Assembly: GCF_030272615.1 (NCBI RefSeq)
Contig: NC_081406.1
Span: 184,859,770 to 184,923,769 of the forward strand
Length of the DNA: 64,000 nucleotides
From: Cryptomeria japonica
Lineage: Eukaryota > Streptophyta > Pinopsida > Cupressales > Cupressaceae
Direction of reading: 5' to 3'
A model generated the notes under the pieces. The model was not told the DNA's origin. It did no database searches and saw nothing but the letters and a program-made list of their open reading frames with translations. Within the stretch, counting starts at the first letter, position 1. The number at the start of each line of letters is the position of its first letter. Positions 12,206 through 23,699 of this stretch are shown here, piece by piece. A program made the position numbers and the translations under genes.

Positions 12206-12269
12206 AACAGTATTTTTGTTCTGGGACTAGAATATTGGCTTGTCATTATAAGAGGAGGAATTTTGATTT
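12206..12269 (+). repeat. 64-bp duplicate of the 3' flanking DNA behind the 5' LTR
   Basis: Identical over 64 bp to 32658-32721, which is the old gag sequence to the right of the 3' LTR, including AACAG and the old gag nonsense codon (TAG on the minus strand). It encodes, on the minus strand, a piece of the host gag (NDKPIF, stop, SQNKNTV) and so is not native to this element. Best explained as a gene-conversion tract running past the LTR end. Confidence 0.85.
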
Positions 12270-12271
12270 TC

Positions 12272-12286
12272 TGGCGCATTTGCGAC
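12272..12286 (+). other. Candidate primer binding site of the Tat element
   Basis: TGGCGCATTTGCGAC begins 2 nt after the converted tract ends. It resembles the TGGCGCCGTTGC-type site (tRNA-Asp) of many plant Ty3 elements, with two internal mismatches. Position just after LTR-derived sequence supports it; sequence alone is weak. Confidence 0.4.
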
Positions 12287-14383
12287 ATCTTGGATCATGT
12301 CCGTGTTTTCGACAAAATTTTATTTTGCAGGTTTCCAAAAGGCGTGTCTATGTTACTGAAACGCGTCTGTGTCATTTTAATCCACGTCTGCGTCTATGTT
12401 TTTTATCAGTGTTTGTGATTCATAGAACCGCGTTTGTGTCACAGAGGTGTGTCTGTGTAGAGGGTAACCGCGTCTGTGTTCACCAGTTTTGAAATTTTGC
12501 ATTTTTCATTGATTCAATTTTCGGATTTTGCATTTAGGGTTTCAGATCTGGTTTATTTTCGGACTAACATTTTCAGATCTAGCTAACAAAATTCATGCAG
12601 CTTGTCTTGGAAGCAAAATCGTTTGGTTGAAGGCCCCTATTTTCACAAAGTCTTTTTGGGTTTTAAAATTTACCTAGCTTGTGTGCATGCAAGAAGGGGT
12701 GATTATTTCAAACAAATCCAAAGTACTAACAACTCTTTGTTGCAGATCCTTGGCGAGGGTTTTTGGATTTTTATTGTGTGCCTTGTTTTCATAGACTAGC
12801 AAACACTTCCATTGGTGCACTAAAATTGAATCATTGTCTTTTGTGTCTTGAGCAATAGGCCCTTTTTGTTTAATCTTTAGAGGGCCTGTCTTCCCGTGTG
12901 GTCATTAGGACTACTACTGAGAAGAGAACAACCCAAGTGGTGGTGAGGAAAACCCACCTCATCCGAACCACTATAATCAAATGTATTCATGGTGAAAACT
13001 ATGAATAACGTGTGCTGATTAGTTCATACCAACACTATGTCTCCCCATAAACCCGTTTGATCAAATTTATTTGATCAATTGTAGGGCGTAACCCCTACCG
13101 GCTGGGAGCCTTCTGTATTTACAGAGCTGAAAGTGTCGCATGTATGGCCACACGAGCGGATGCCCTTACTAGCACCTTTTTGTTTTAGAAGCCCAAATAC
13201 TTCTAGTTGTTGGGGCAGGAGGTCGGACCTCTGGTAGCGGCCCACACACATACGGTTCTTAGTAGAGATACAAAGTTCGCCATGGGGAGTTTTCATGGGG
13301 ACTGATGCTTGGCTGACCTAAGAAGTGAGTGCCGAGGGTGGAGTCAGTGAGGTCAAGCATCTAAGTATCCGCTCTGAATAGCATAGCCTCAGGGGTAAAA
13401 CCCCATGTGGGATCAACAACTATTGTCTTGGCCAGCCATAAGAATTGTGCTTGACTTATTTTAAACATTCAAAACATTTCAAAACCAAACAGCAAAACAT
13501 TGTGTCTTTTGTGTCTTCAAGTGTATGCAAAACATTTTTACATCAAACAACACACTTTTCTTAGAGTCATTTTGAGTCTAAACACTTGCAAACATTGAGT
13601 CTTTATCAACACTGTGTCCTCTTGTCACGAAAATTAGTCAAACAGTTAGATTTGATCACAACAAAACAACTTCACAGATTGGAAAAATTGCACAAAATTT
13701 GCAGAAACACGTCTATGTCGGGCATAATAGCGTCTGTGTTGTCTAGCCATGTCTGTGAAGGGCAGAATCGCATCTGTGCTCCAACAACAAACATTACATT
13801 TGACAGAAAATCGCAGAGGCGCGTCTGTGTTAAACATAGTAGCGTCTATGTCGGGAAGCAGCGTGTATGAAGTATACAGGCGTGTCTATGTCCAGAATTG
13901 AAAAACTGTTACAGTCCAGCAAGCAAACATAGTCAGTTTTGGAATTCTTGAGCTTCCTAGGTCATCTCTCTAGGGTTTCATTTAGCATTCAACCTGTCCT
14001 TGGGTCTCACAAAGTCTATCATTGCTTCACATCTTACATTACATTCACATTTGTCTAAAATTGAGTCAAAAGGTCACTTGCTTGTCCTCATCATACTTTG
14101 TCAACACACTACATACAACAACACTCTGCTAAGTGGTCCCTCATCAAGGTTTCTTACCTTTGGGTCTCATTTGGTTTTACTTAGAGTCAAGGTCAGCTTA
14201 CCTCATCAAGAGAAACTATCCTCTCTTTGGAAGTCACACCTACTCTACTACATACATACTTGGTCTTACACTTTGGACATTGCAAGTACACTTTAGATTC
14301 ATTTACATTCCATTCAACTCTTGGTCTTCCATACTCTTTCCATTTTTCATCTAGTCTCTCACATCTTGGTCAATACCTAGTTC
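12287..14383 (+). other. Long untranslated leader with GCGTCTGTGT-type repeats
   Basis: A 2.1 kb leader before gag. At 12330-12480 and 13690-13890 it carries dispersed degenerate copies of a decamer close to GCGTCTGTGT (for example GCGTGTCTATG, CGCGTCTGTGT, GCGTTTGTGT). Open frames rich in R-V/L-C-V there are by-products of these repeats. The central part (about 13080-13440) is a less repetitive GC-richer block with no recognisable protein. Confidence 0.7.
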
Positions 14384-16527
14384 ATGGTTGAAACCCATCT
14401 TCAAAAATCTAGGAGAGAAACTAAAGAGGCTCAAGAGTCTGCAAACATGAGTTCTTATGAGTATGACAATGATATCTTTTTCAATTCTGATCATACTACA
14501 TTACCTAACATGGATGTCTATAGAAACATGCCAAATGTTGAGAACATGGACACTATAAACAACAATGCTACACACAATGACAATGTGGACAACTTTTCAG
14601 TACATTCAGCAGATGTGGAAGAATCCATTATGGATCCTTGTTTCAATCGATTGGTTGAGGAAATAATGAGGAGGGATAGACAATACTTCTTACAAATGAT
14701 GGCACAAAGTGGAGCCAAGATACCTCATGATTTTGACATTTCTCAAATAATGGAACATAGACCTTTGCAACAACCTCACCCCAATATGGATCAAAGGAGA
14801 CCTAATAGTGGAGGAAATAGAGGACCACATATGGTACCTGAATCACCATCAGCTTTGCTTCAAAAACTAGAGGTCCCACATACACATGGTCAAACATATG
14901 ATACTTACCTTCATAGACCATTATCGAAGTCTTATGCAGAGAAATATGCTCAATCACATACTAATGCTAAGGATCAACCACCAAAACAATTGGATGTTCA
15001 AAGGCATGCTCAAAATTTGGACACAAGGAAACCTCATGTCAAATTTGGGGGCAACACAATGGAACATGACATGCCTGTAGAATATGGTATACATGCGCAA
15101 AATAGATATGGGGTTCCTCAACATGAATCTATACCAAGTGGTCCATATACACAACATCATTATAGACCTCCTCCATATGAACATGTGTATGATCAATATC
15201 ATCCATATATGCAACATGCTCCTCCTCCAATTGGTGCCTCAAGCATGGGGTATGGTCCAAGAAGTTGATCTCCACCTAAGAGTAGTTTGGAACAACAAAT
15301 CAGGGACTTACAAAATAAAATGGAGGACATAAATACACCGAAGCCAACATACACAATGAGAGACATATGTCCTTATCCATTTGACAAGAGCATTCCAATG
15401 CCTCCATTTCCTACACATTTTGTGATGCCTAAATTTGATAAGTATAGAGGAAAAGGGGATCCTAAGGCACACATAAGACAGTTTTTCACAGCTTGCATTG
15501 AGATAGCAGCAAAAGAGACATATTTGATGAGATTATTCCCACAAAGCTTAGGTGATCAAGCTATGGAATGGTTCTCCCAACTCCCACCTAGTATTAAGTC
15601 ATGGGGTGATCTAGCAGAGGCATTTATTCAACATTTCTCCTACAACATAGAGACAGACATATCAGTCACTACTTTGTGCAACACCAAGCAAAAGAGGGAG
15701 AATCTTTTGCATCATTTTTACAAAGATGGAGAAATCTAGCCAGCAGATGCTCTTGTGAAATTCCACAAAAACAAATGGTAGAAATGTTCACACAAAATGT
15801 TAACAAAGACATTGGCTATGATCTAAGAAAAGCTTGTTTGTCCACCTTCAAGGACGTCATTGAAAAAGGCTTAGCGACAGAAAAGGTCCTAATTGAACAA
15901 GGAGTCATTAAAATATTAAAGGAAAACAAAGATGACTTTAAAGGAAAAGACAAGCCAAGATTTTGGAATAAAAACAAGAACACAGTCAATGATGGTCTTG
16001 TCGATGCCAACACAGTGCGACCCAAAGTCATCTTTTCGGGATCAAGTTATACAAACAATCAAGTGAATACTCAAACAACTTCCAGATCACGAAGGAAGTA
16101 CACCCCATTGGGAGAACCACTTGAGTCAGTCTTTAAGAAGCTAGTAGCGAACAAGGTAATCATAGTTCCAGATTTTCCTCCATATGAACCAAAGGTTAAA
16201 CCAAATTGGTGGAACGATGATGAGTATTGTGAATTTCATAAGAGCAAGGGTCATAAGATAGGAAATTGTCATCGACTGAAGAACATCATACAAGATCTCA
16301 TTGATAGAGGTGACATTGAGATTGAGGGACATTCATCCAATCAAGAACATGAGATGTTTAAGGAACCATTCCCAAAACATGACAAGGGAAAAGATAAAGC
16401 CACAAATGATCAAACCAACTATACCAGAGCATCCTACAACTATGATTCAACTATCAATCACATCTTGATGGAAAATTATGTCTCTACCATTATCATCAAG
16501 GACAAAGCGTCTAAGAATTCTACTTAG
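14384..16527 (+). pseudogene. gag: Gag of the Tat element
   Basis: Structural capsid and nucleocapsid protein of the retrotransposon particle. It starts MVETHLQKSRRETKEAQ at 14384, parallel to MVLTRSQKEK of the older copy. A hydrophilic Q/H/P-rich N-terminal half is followed by a retrotransposon gag domain (FDKYRGKGDPKAHIRQFF, then WFSQLPPSIKSWGDL, about 15400-15700) and a finger CEFHKSKGHKIGNCHRLK at about 16228-16280. In-frame TGA at 15266. One A is missing in an A-run at about 15687, shifting the frame; the older copy is in frame at the same point, so this is damage and not programmed frameshifting. TAG at 16525 precedes the protease region. Confidence 0.92.
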
Positions 16528-17330
16528 AGACCCAAGATTGTCCTAAAAGGTGTTGGATCTTCTTCTGAGCCTACTTCTGAATGTCATGTTACAACCCGCC
16601 GAGGTAAAATCACTTTGCAAGGTGCTCCAACTAAAAACACAGCTTCTTCATCAACCAAACCTGAGTATGACCTTGTAGAACAGTTAGGGAAGACACCCGT
16701 GCTCATTTCAATCCTTGAACTATTATGCATATCTCCCGCACATAAAGCCATTCTTGATAAAATCTTGAGAGATACTGCTATTCCTACTGATTTGAACGTG
16801 GACCAGTTTCAAGCCATGGTGGGATACCTTTCCATTCCACACTCCCTTACTTTCACAGAAGCTGATGATGCCTCTGTAAGTCAGTCGCATAATGTGCCAT
16901 TACACATTGAAGCCTTCATACACAAACATTGAATAAAATGAGTCCTGATAGATGGAGGAGCAGGTCTGAACATTTGCACATTAAGCACTATCACACAATT
17001 GGGATATTCTGATAAAGCTATGAATTCTACAAACAAGATGAAGAGCGTTCATCCAAGGGTACAGTCATCTTACCTCTCAGAGTTGGGCCAGTTACAAAGG
17101 ATGTGGTTTGTCAAGTCCTGGATTTAAATCTCACTTATAACATATTGTTAGGACATCCTTGGATCCATGAAATGAGGGCAGTTCCATCCACATATCACCA
17201 ATGCATTAAGTTTCCTCATAATGGAGTGGAGGTAACAGTTAATGGCGATCCTAATCCATTCATATATTGCAATAACCTGAAATCAAAGACTGAGACCATC
17301 ATTCCTAGTAATCGGGAAGCTATTCCTTCG
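16528..17330 (+). pseudogene. Aspartic protease of the Tat element
   Basis: Releases mature proteins from the gag-pol polyprotein. The frame continues gag and contains YDLVEQLGKTPVLISILELL; after stops at about 16930-16942 comes the active-site loop VLIDGGAGLNICTLSTI (about 16947-17000). A frame change around 17040-17065 leads to GTVILPLRVGP and LTYNILLGHPWIH at about 17130-17165, the second half of a retropepsin. D-G-G replaces the usual D-T/S-G, as also in the older copy, so this is probably a family trait and not a lesion. Confidence 0.88.
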
Positions 17331-18275
17331 TCGGCATACATTGATCCTGAGTCATTAAAACCTTCGACATCCAAACAAGGTGAGCTTAGAGGCAAGTTTC
17401 AGGACAAAGGCATGGGGGAATATACTTTCAATCAGACCATGTACTTAAGACAAGTCATGAGTTCCCCAAAAGAATATGGAAGACCACATCCTAACAAGCA
17501 AATCTCCATCATGACGCTCAAATGGGACCCTACTATCTTTCAAAGATGGGGTGAACTAGAGGAGGAAGGTTTATACCAAATGATTTTTAGAGATAATGAA
17601 GAGGAAACACAAGATCACGTCAATCTTCCATGTGAGAAATATGGCAAAGGATTCAAAATTCTACAAAAATTCGGGTATGATGGAAAAAGCCCTCTGGAGT
17701 TACGAAAGGAAGGCATCATTGAACCTTTACAACCTGAATTGACTTTCAAGAAGGAATGCTTGAAAGGAATTGGTTTCTTAACTTCCAAGGTCCACACCCA
17801 AAGGACAAAAGAAGCCTTACAAATCAAAGGTGCCAAAATTCAACAAGAGAATCGCTATTCCACAGATTCCAACAAGTGGGAATGGGGTTCCGACAAGTCT
17901 TCCAGTGACTACGAGCTCACCGAGACATTCAGAGAGCCAGGTGAACCCACAGAAGAGGAGGATTTTTATAACAAATTCAGAGTTGGTCAAGAAACAACCC
18001 ATGAGGAGTCTACACAGTCCATGTCTCAATGTTCTAGGTTGAAATCACATAGGATGAGAACACCTGTTCTGGAATGCGCTACTAGTGATGATAATTGGGA
18101 TTCGCTCATGATCGAGACTGATGAGGAGAGTGCCATTGATGACCTCGATAATTACCTTGACATACCCGAATATAATCACATCTTCACTCTTAGCCCCGCT
18201 AACTTCGAAGACATTAACGACCTTCCCCTTGTTCACCACCAACTCATTGACTGGGATCATGAAGGACCTGCATAG
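17331..18275 (+). pseudogene. Protease-RT linker with degenerate G-patch
   Basis: Part of one long open frame (17103-18275). At 17634-17780 it reads EKYGKGFKILQKFGYDGKSP, then a GIIEPLQPE segment and, after a basic spacer, KGIGF. This has the G-patch layout (G-x-G, K-x-GY-x-G, G-I-x-E-P) but the central GLG is lost. The remainder is acidic and low in hydrophobics (SDYELTETFREPGEPTEEED), ending ..DWDHEGPA at a TAG (18273). Compare the better-preserved G-patch at 9230-9640. Confidence 0.75.
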
Positions 18276-20097
18276 TTGGATACATTCCAAAACGATGAAG
18301 CTTTTATTGACTATCTAGGCATACGGGATGATCTTCTCCCTCGAGACCATAAAGCAGGATACACTATAGAACTCAATAGCGTGGCATATTTTGGTGAGAG
18401 TGTCGGACCTTCCATTCGCAAAAATGTGAAAATAAGAACAAATCAAGGGTCTTATGGCGAAAACCACATTGTGGCGCTATCTGACCCCAAAAAAGTAAAA
18501 AGAAAGGATGTATCTAAGGGTGAAAACCTCTCTGAGGCACCCGAAGATGGAAGGCTCGACATTCTCCCAGCATCATATGAGAAAAAATCATCCATGTTGG
18601 TAGAGGAGACTATCAAAACAAACATCGGTACAGAAGAGGTTCCACACAACATATTCCTAGCTCAATCACTGACAGAGTCTGAAAGGTCAAAATTCATAAG
18701 TTTCTTCAAAAAGCGACAAATCAACTTCGCCTGGTCATATGCTGATATGCCTGGATTGGATCCGGATTTGGTAATGCATCATCTGATAGTCAAACCGGGG
18801 GCAAAACTAGTAAAATAGAAATTAAGAAAAATGCATCCACAAGTGGCATTACTAGTCAAAGTAGAACTTGAGAAATTACCCGATGTCGGATTCATACGCC
18901 CAATTGATTATCCTGAATGGATCTCCAACTTGGTACCTGTCAGTAAACCAGATCGCAGCATCAAAATTTGCACAGATTTCAGAGACATCAACAAAGCTTG
19001 TTCAAAGGATGACTTCCCATTACCAAACATTGACTTGATTGTTGATCTCACAGCAAGTCATGAAATGCTATCATTAATGGATGGATTCTCTAGCTATAAT
19101 CAGATAAGAATCACACCTGAGGATCAACACAAAACATCATTTACTTGTCCATGGGGAACTTTCTGCTGGAATGTCATGCCTTTCGGGTTAAAGAATGCAG
19201 GTGCTACATATCAAAGAGCCATGACTACTATCTTTCATGATCTCATGCATGTAACTGTGGAAGATTATGTTGATGACCTCTTGGTCAAATCAATAGACAG
19301 AAATACACATTTGGACATACTTTCAGTTGCCTTTGATCGGTTGGAAAAATACAAAGTAAGATTAAACCCTAAGAAATGTGTCTTTGGAGTAACCTTTGGG
19401 AAGCTCCTAGGATTCATTGTATCTAAAAGAGGAATTGAAGCGGATCCAGCAAAAGTCAAAGCTATCTTGGAAATGCAACCCCCAAGAAATATCAGTCAAC
19501 TTTGATCCTTACAAGGCAGACTCCAGTCCATTCGAAGATTCATAGCACAACTGGCAGATAAGTGTAATCCTTTTCAGCACCTGCTACATAAAAACATCAA
19601 ATTCAAATAGGATGACAACTGTCAACAGACTTTCCAGATGCTTAAAGATTATCTTCTAAATCCACCAGTTCTGATGCCACCAGTTCCAGATCAACCTCTG
19701 TTACTATACATATCAGCTACTTCAACAGCACTGGGGGCACTCTTAGCGCAACAAATTGTTGAGGGCAAGGAAAAAGCAGTATATTATATCAGTCGCACAT
19801 TGGTGGGATATGAGCTAAAATACACACCAATTGAGAGCGCATGCCTCACTGTGGTCTTTGCTTCACAGAAATTACGACATTACATGCTTACTCATAAGAC
19901 AAAGTTAATTGCAAGGATAGATCCATTGAAATACCTTCTCAATAAGGCAACACTTACTGGGCGACTGGCCAAATGGGTAATGATACTGAGTGAATTCAAC
20001 ATCGAGTATGTGGACAGAAAAGCAATAAAAGGACAAGCCATCGCAGATCAATTAGCAGATGCTCCCATGATAGATGATGTTCCTCTAAGTTCAGAAT
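18276..20097 (+). pseudogene. Reverse transcriptase and first RNase H of the Tat element
   Basis: RT copies the genomic RNA; RNase H degrades it. Landmarks: FFKKRQINFAWSYADMPGLD (18700), PEWISNLVPVSKPD, FPLPNIDLIVDL, SLMDGFSSYNQI, MPFGLKNAGATYQRAM, catalytic YVDDLLVKS at about 19266, and LNPKKCVFGV. RNase H begins about 19690 (LLLYISATSTALGALLAQ) with YTPIESACLTVVFASQKLRHY. Nonsense codons at 18273, 18816, 19503 and 19608 interrupt an otherwise continuous frame. The RT catalytic residues are intact. Confidence 0.94.
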
Positions 20098-20630
20098 TTC
20101 CAGATGAATCCATTTTGACAATGTCACATGCAAAGCCATGGCAACTATACGTTGACAGATCATATACACAGCATGGGGTAGGAGCTGGCATCCTCTTTAT
20201 AACTCCTCAAGGAGATTCTATACCAAAATCATACCGCTTATCATTTCCTTGCACTAACAATATAGCGGAATATGAGGCATTAACAACAAGATTACGAATT
20301 GCAGTTCAATGGAAAATCCAGGAACTTCGTGTTTTTGGGGACTCCCAACTTGTTATCTGTCAAGCAACTGGTAATTACCAAACAAAAGATAAAAAGTTAA
20401 TGCCTTATAAACAAATGGTGGATGGTCTGAAACAACATTTCACAAAGATAGACTTTGAGCAGATACCAAGAGAGCAGAATCGCACCACAGATGCCATGGC
20501 TACAATTGCTTCACTGATCGATCTACCTCCAAATGAGACCCGCTATGAGTTATTGGTGGATAACCTTTTGGTCCCTTCATATGAGATCATTCCTACTGAG
20601 ACGCTATGCGTTGTCGGTCCCGAATCCTAG
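20098..20630 (+). pseudogene. Second (archaeal-type) RNase H of the Tat element
   Basis: After the first RNase H comes WQLYVDRSYTQHGVGAGILF at about 20138, then NNIAEYEALTTRLRIA and LRVFGDSQLVICQATG, and REQNRTTDAMATIAS. The D...E...D...D pattern is that of the additional RNase H that defines the Tat clade. The usual DGS turn after the first aspartate reads DRS here, an unusual substitution near the active site. The frame ends at TAG 20628, but homology continues without gap into the integrase zinc finger, so that stop is a lesion. Confidence 0.9.
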
Positions 20631-21886
20631 TTATATGGTTCCATTTTCACATACCTACGTGACAATACTTTACCTCCTGATCTATCAAATAACCAACGTC
20701 GCACTTTCATTCGCCAATCCTCTCGATATGTCAATTTAGCTGATATCCTATACCGGCGAGGTCTAGATGGCACTCTTCTTAGATGTTTAGAAAGCGACGA
20801 AGCTCAGATTGTGTTACGGGAAGTGCATGAAGGGATATGTGGTCCACATGCTAGTGGTCCTACCTTGGCCAAGAAACTTATCAGGACTGGATATTACTGG
20901 CCCAATATGGAGAAAGACTCATATCAGTTTGTCAAGAAATGTAAGTAATGTCAAATTCATGGAGACCTCATACATGCGCCAGCACAAGAACTTCAACCAC
21001 TTGCGTCTCCTTGGCCCTTTTATCAATGGGGACTCGATCTCATAGGCAAGATTCACCCTCCTTCTTCCAATGGTCATAAATTCATTATCATTGCCACAGA
21101 GTATTTTACAAATGGATTGAAGCCGTGCCTCTCACACAAGTTACTGGAAAACAGATTGCTACATTCATCCTTAACTATATCATTTGCCGATACGGTATTC
21201 CTGTTTCCATTATCACTGATAACGGGCGTCCCTTCAAAAATCAGGATGTTCGTGAACTTTGTGACCGCTTCTATATCTCCCATCATTTCTCCACACCATA
21301 CTACCCCCAAGGTAATGGCCAAGCTGAGGCGTCTAACAAAACAATCCTTAAAATCCTAAAGAAGACAGTCGACGATGCTAGTCGTAATTGGCATATCCAA
21401 CTTAATCTTGCACTTTGGGCCTACCGCACAAGTGTCCGTACACCTACAGGAGCTACACCCTATTCACTAGTCTATGGTTCTGAAGCCATCTTGCCTATTA
21501 AGGTCGAGCTACCCTCTTTACAGGTCTCTTTGCAAAACATCATCAGTGATGAAGACTACAGGGTCTCTCGCTTACAAGAGCTGGAATTATTGGATGAACG
21601 AAGACAAACTGCTTTTAATCATCTCAAGGCTTACCAATAACGAATGAGTCATAGCTACAATCACAAGGTCAAGCCTCACACATTTGAGGTAGGTGACTCA
21701 GTTCTCAGAGAAAATCTTAAAAATCAACAAGACAGAGAGAAGAAGGGCAAGTTCGAACCAAATTGGCTTGGTCCTTACATCATTACAACAGCATATGGAT
21801 CTGGTGCATATCAGCTCTCAACTACAGAAGGTGAACCTTTGGAGGATCCTATCAACAGCATGCACCTTTGCAGGTTCTACACATAG
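20631..21886 (+). pseudogene. Integrase of the Tat element
   Basis: Inserts the cDNA into host DNA. The zinc-binding HHCC region is HEGICGPHASGPTLAKKLI ... CK-stop-CQIHGD (TAA at 20946 replaces a codon between the cysteines). The catalytic core has LDLIGKIHPP, ITDNGRPFKNQDVRELCDRF and GNGQAEASNKTILK, giving the D, D and E. An A is missing at about 21108-21112 (YFTKW region), shifting the frame; TAA at 21638 interrupts the C-terminal part, which continues SHSYNHKVKPHTFEVGDSVL and a GPYII segment to the final stop at 21884. Confidence 0.92.
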
Positions 21887-23155
21887 CTCTTCAGAGTATC
21901 CTAATTCAAAAATACAAAAAAATTATAAAAACAAGAAAATCATTACTTGGTGAAAACCTGGCAAACAGGCGCCTTGTGACACAAAAAACATTGAAAAATC
22001 AAAAAAAGTAAAGAGAAATAAATTTGTCCAACAGTGAAAACCACTTTAGTGGCACCCTGGGCAAGTACCATGGTGAAAACTGGGTCACCAGCGCCATGCA
22101 TAGAGACCTTGCTCCTCCCTCCTTCAGGATTCTCTTTCATCATTTCACTTTGCACACACTCACAACCTATTCGTTCATAATAAACTTACTCATTCCCATC
22201 ATGGCTTGTTATTGATCTCCCCAAGATTGGTTAGCCATTCATAATAAACATTCCTTTTCATCCCTTTCCATCCATAATAAATCAGATCCTATCTATGGCT
22301 AAGGCAAATTCTACGTCTAGTGATGGGTGTGGAACTGAGAACATCACATGTTTCGAGGAGTACAGTTTCTTCCAGCTTTCTTTAGTCTATCCACGCACAA
22401 TCCGCAATAAAGAAACATTTGCATCACAGATCTGCAATAAAGTTTCATCTTCTCCACAATAAAGTATCAGTTTCATGGATTCAGTCAGTTTCAGATAGCA
22501 ACAATGGGCTTCAACAAATCAAATCTTTCAACAGACTCAGACAACATATGGTTCAGTGCTATCTATCCTTCCTGTGAAAATAAACATTGTGACCACAATC
22601 AAATATGAATTATACAGGTGACAAGAGACACTAAACTTGAGGACTATAGTGGATGTTGGTGTTAAGTCTTGGTTTTCTTTTGATTTCATCTTTTTTGGTG
22701 ACATGTCTTTTAGCTTTTCCGGGATGTCTTTGACTAGAGACTCTATCTCCACGATGTCTTTGACTAGAAAGGCGAGGATGGGGTATCGTCACCTATTTGT
22801 ACTTGTTGTCTGTGGATTGTCTCTTAGTAATGCTATGACTTGTCCAAGGATATGAGGACACTGTGAGTCTAGTGTGAACTGGGGCATTCCTTGTTTGTAA
22901 CTGTCTTATCTCCATGCAAACAGGTACAATGACTTTTTGGGTCGAACATATGCCTCGATTGTCATAACTTATTTTGCCATAATAAAGCTCAATGATGATA
23001 ACGCACAAGAAGCTCTTTCACTTTCATATCTTCTGTCTTCCATCCCCCTTTCTTGATTGACTTCCATTGTCCTTCTCGAGTCCACATAGCCTGCTATCAC
23101 ATGACTGAGTATAATGACACACCAAAAACATTTGCATTTCATGTAGTTGCACCTA
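21887..23155 (+). other. Spacer after integrase with GTGAAAAC repeats
   Basis: Non-coding. Three diverged units with GTGAAAAC followed by a CTGG...GGCGCC- or GGCACC-like end lie at about 21950-21980, 22035-22060 and 22070-22100. Similar short direct repeats after integrase are seen in other plant Ty3 elements. CACAATAAA-type motifs recur at 22180-22480. No protein recognised. Confidence 0.6.
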
Positions 23156-23161
23156 CATTAC

Positions 23162-23639
23162 TGTTCGGTGTGGAGCCTGATCAGTCTCCAAGTGGGAGAT
23201 TGTTGAAATGTGGTGACTGATCAGCAAAGTACTATACACTCAGCACGTATCCTCGCTAGGCAGGGGTTCGGGGGTGGCAGCCCCTGAGAAAGCGAGGGTT
23301 CAGGGGCGGCAGCCCTCGAGAAATTTTTTTTTGCCATTTTTGGTTGATGAAAACTAACATTGTAATAAAACCCTAAAAAAGGCCGACTTTGTTTGTTGCC
23401 CTAAAAACGCATGTTATAAGCGGCTGGGATGCTTAAGGCATTGTAAGGTTGATGTACTGTTTTTGCTGAATAATAAGAAAGATTGGATGGCTGTGTATGG
23501 TGGACGTAACCCATTCTGGGTGAACCACGTTAAATATCTGTGTTATCTATGTCCTGTTTTTATTTCTTTATCTTTTGTATTTAAATCTGCATATAATTGT
23601 TAGTTCATATTTGCTTCGGATCTGCTTGAAACCCTAACA
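23162..23639 (+). repeat. 5' LTR of the Copia element (478 bp)
   Basis: Ends GAAACCCTAACA directly before the primer site. About 17 substitutions separate it from the 3' LTR by hand count over about 465 aligned bases, plus a roughly 24-bp indel in the GGGGTTCGGGGG region. Within its first 40 bp it contains a second polypurine-like box CCAAGTGGGAGAT followed by TGTTGAAATG. Confidence 0.95.
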
Positions 23640-23640
23640 A

Positions 23641-23653
23641 TTGGTATCAGAGC
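23641..23653 (+). other. Primer binding site, initiator-tRNA-Met
   Basis: TTGGTATCAGAGC one base after the 5' LTR; standard Copia primer site complementary to the 3' end of initiator tRNA-Met. Confidence 0.93.
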
Positions 23654-23699
23654 GAGGTTTTCTGTAAATTGGCAGGACTTTCAGATTTGAGTGGGAGCA

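Noticed and set aside
12142-12492. 116-codon frame ending in R-V/L-C-V repeats
   Set aside because: Starts in the LTR and runs through the GCGTCTGTGT repeats; the peptide is a repeat by-product. The same applies to 31050-31313 on the minus strand.
15676-15740. Possible programmed frameshift in gag
   Set aside because: It lies inside the gag domain, is a one-base loss in an A-run, and the older copy is in frame at the same place.
20809-21045. Short plus-strand frame over the integrase zinc finger
   Set aside because: Out of frame with the HHCC integrase reading, which fully explains the sequence.
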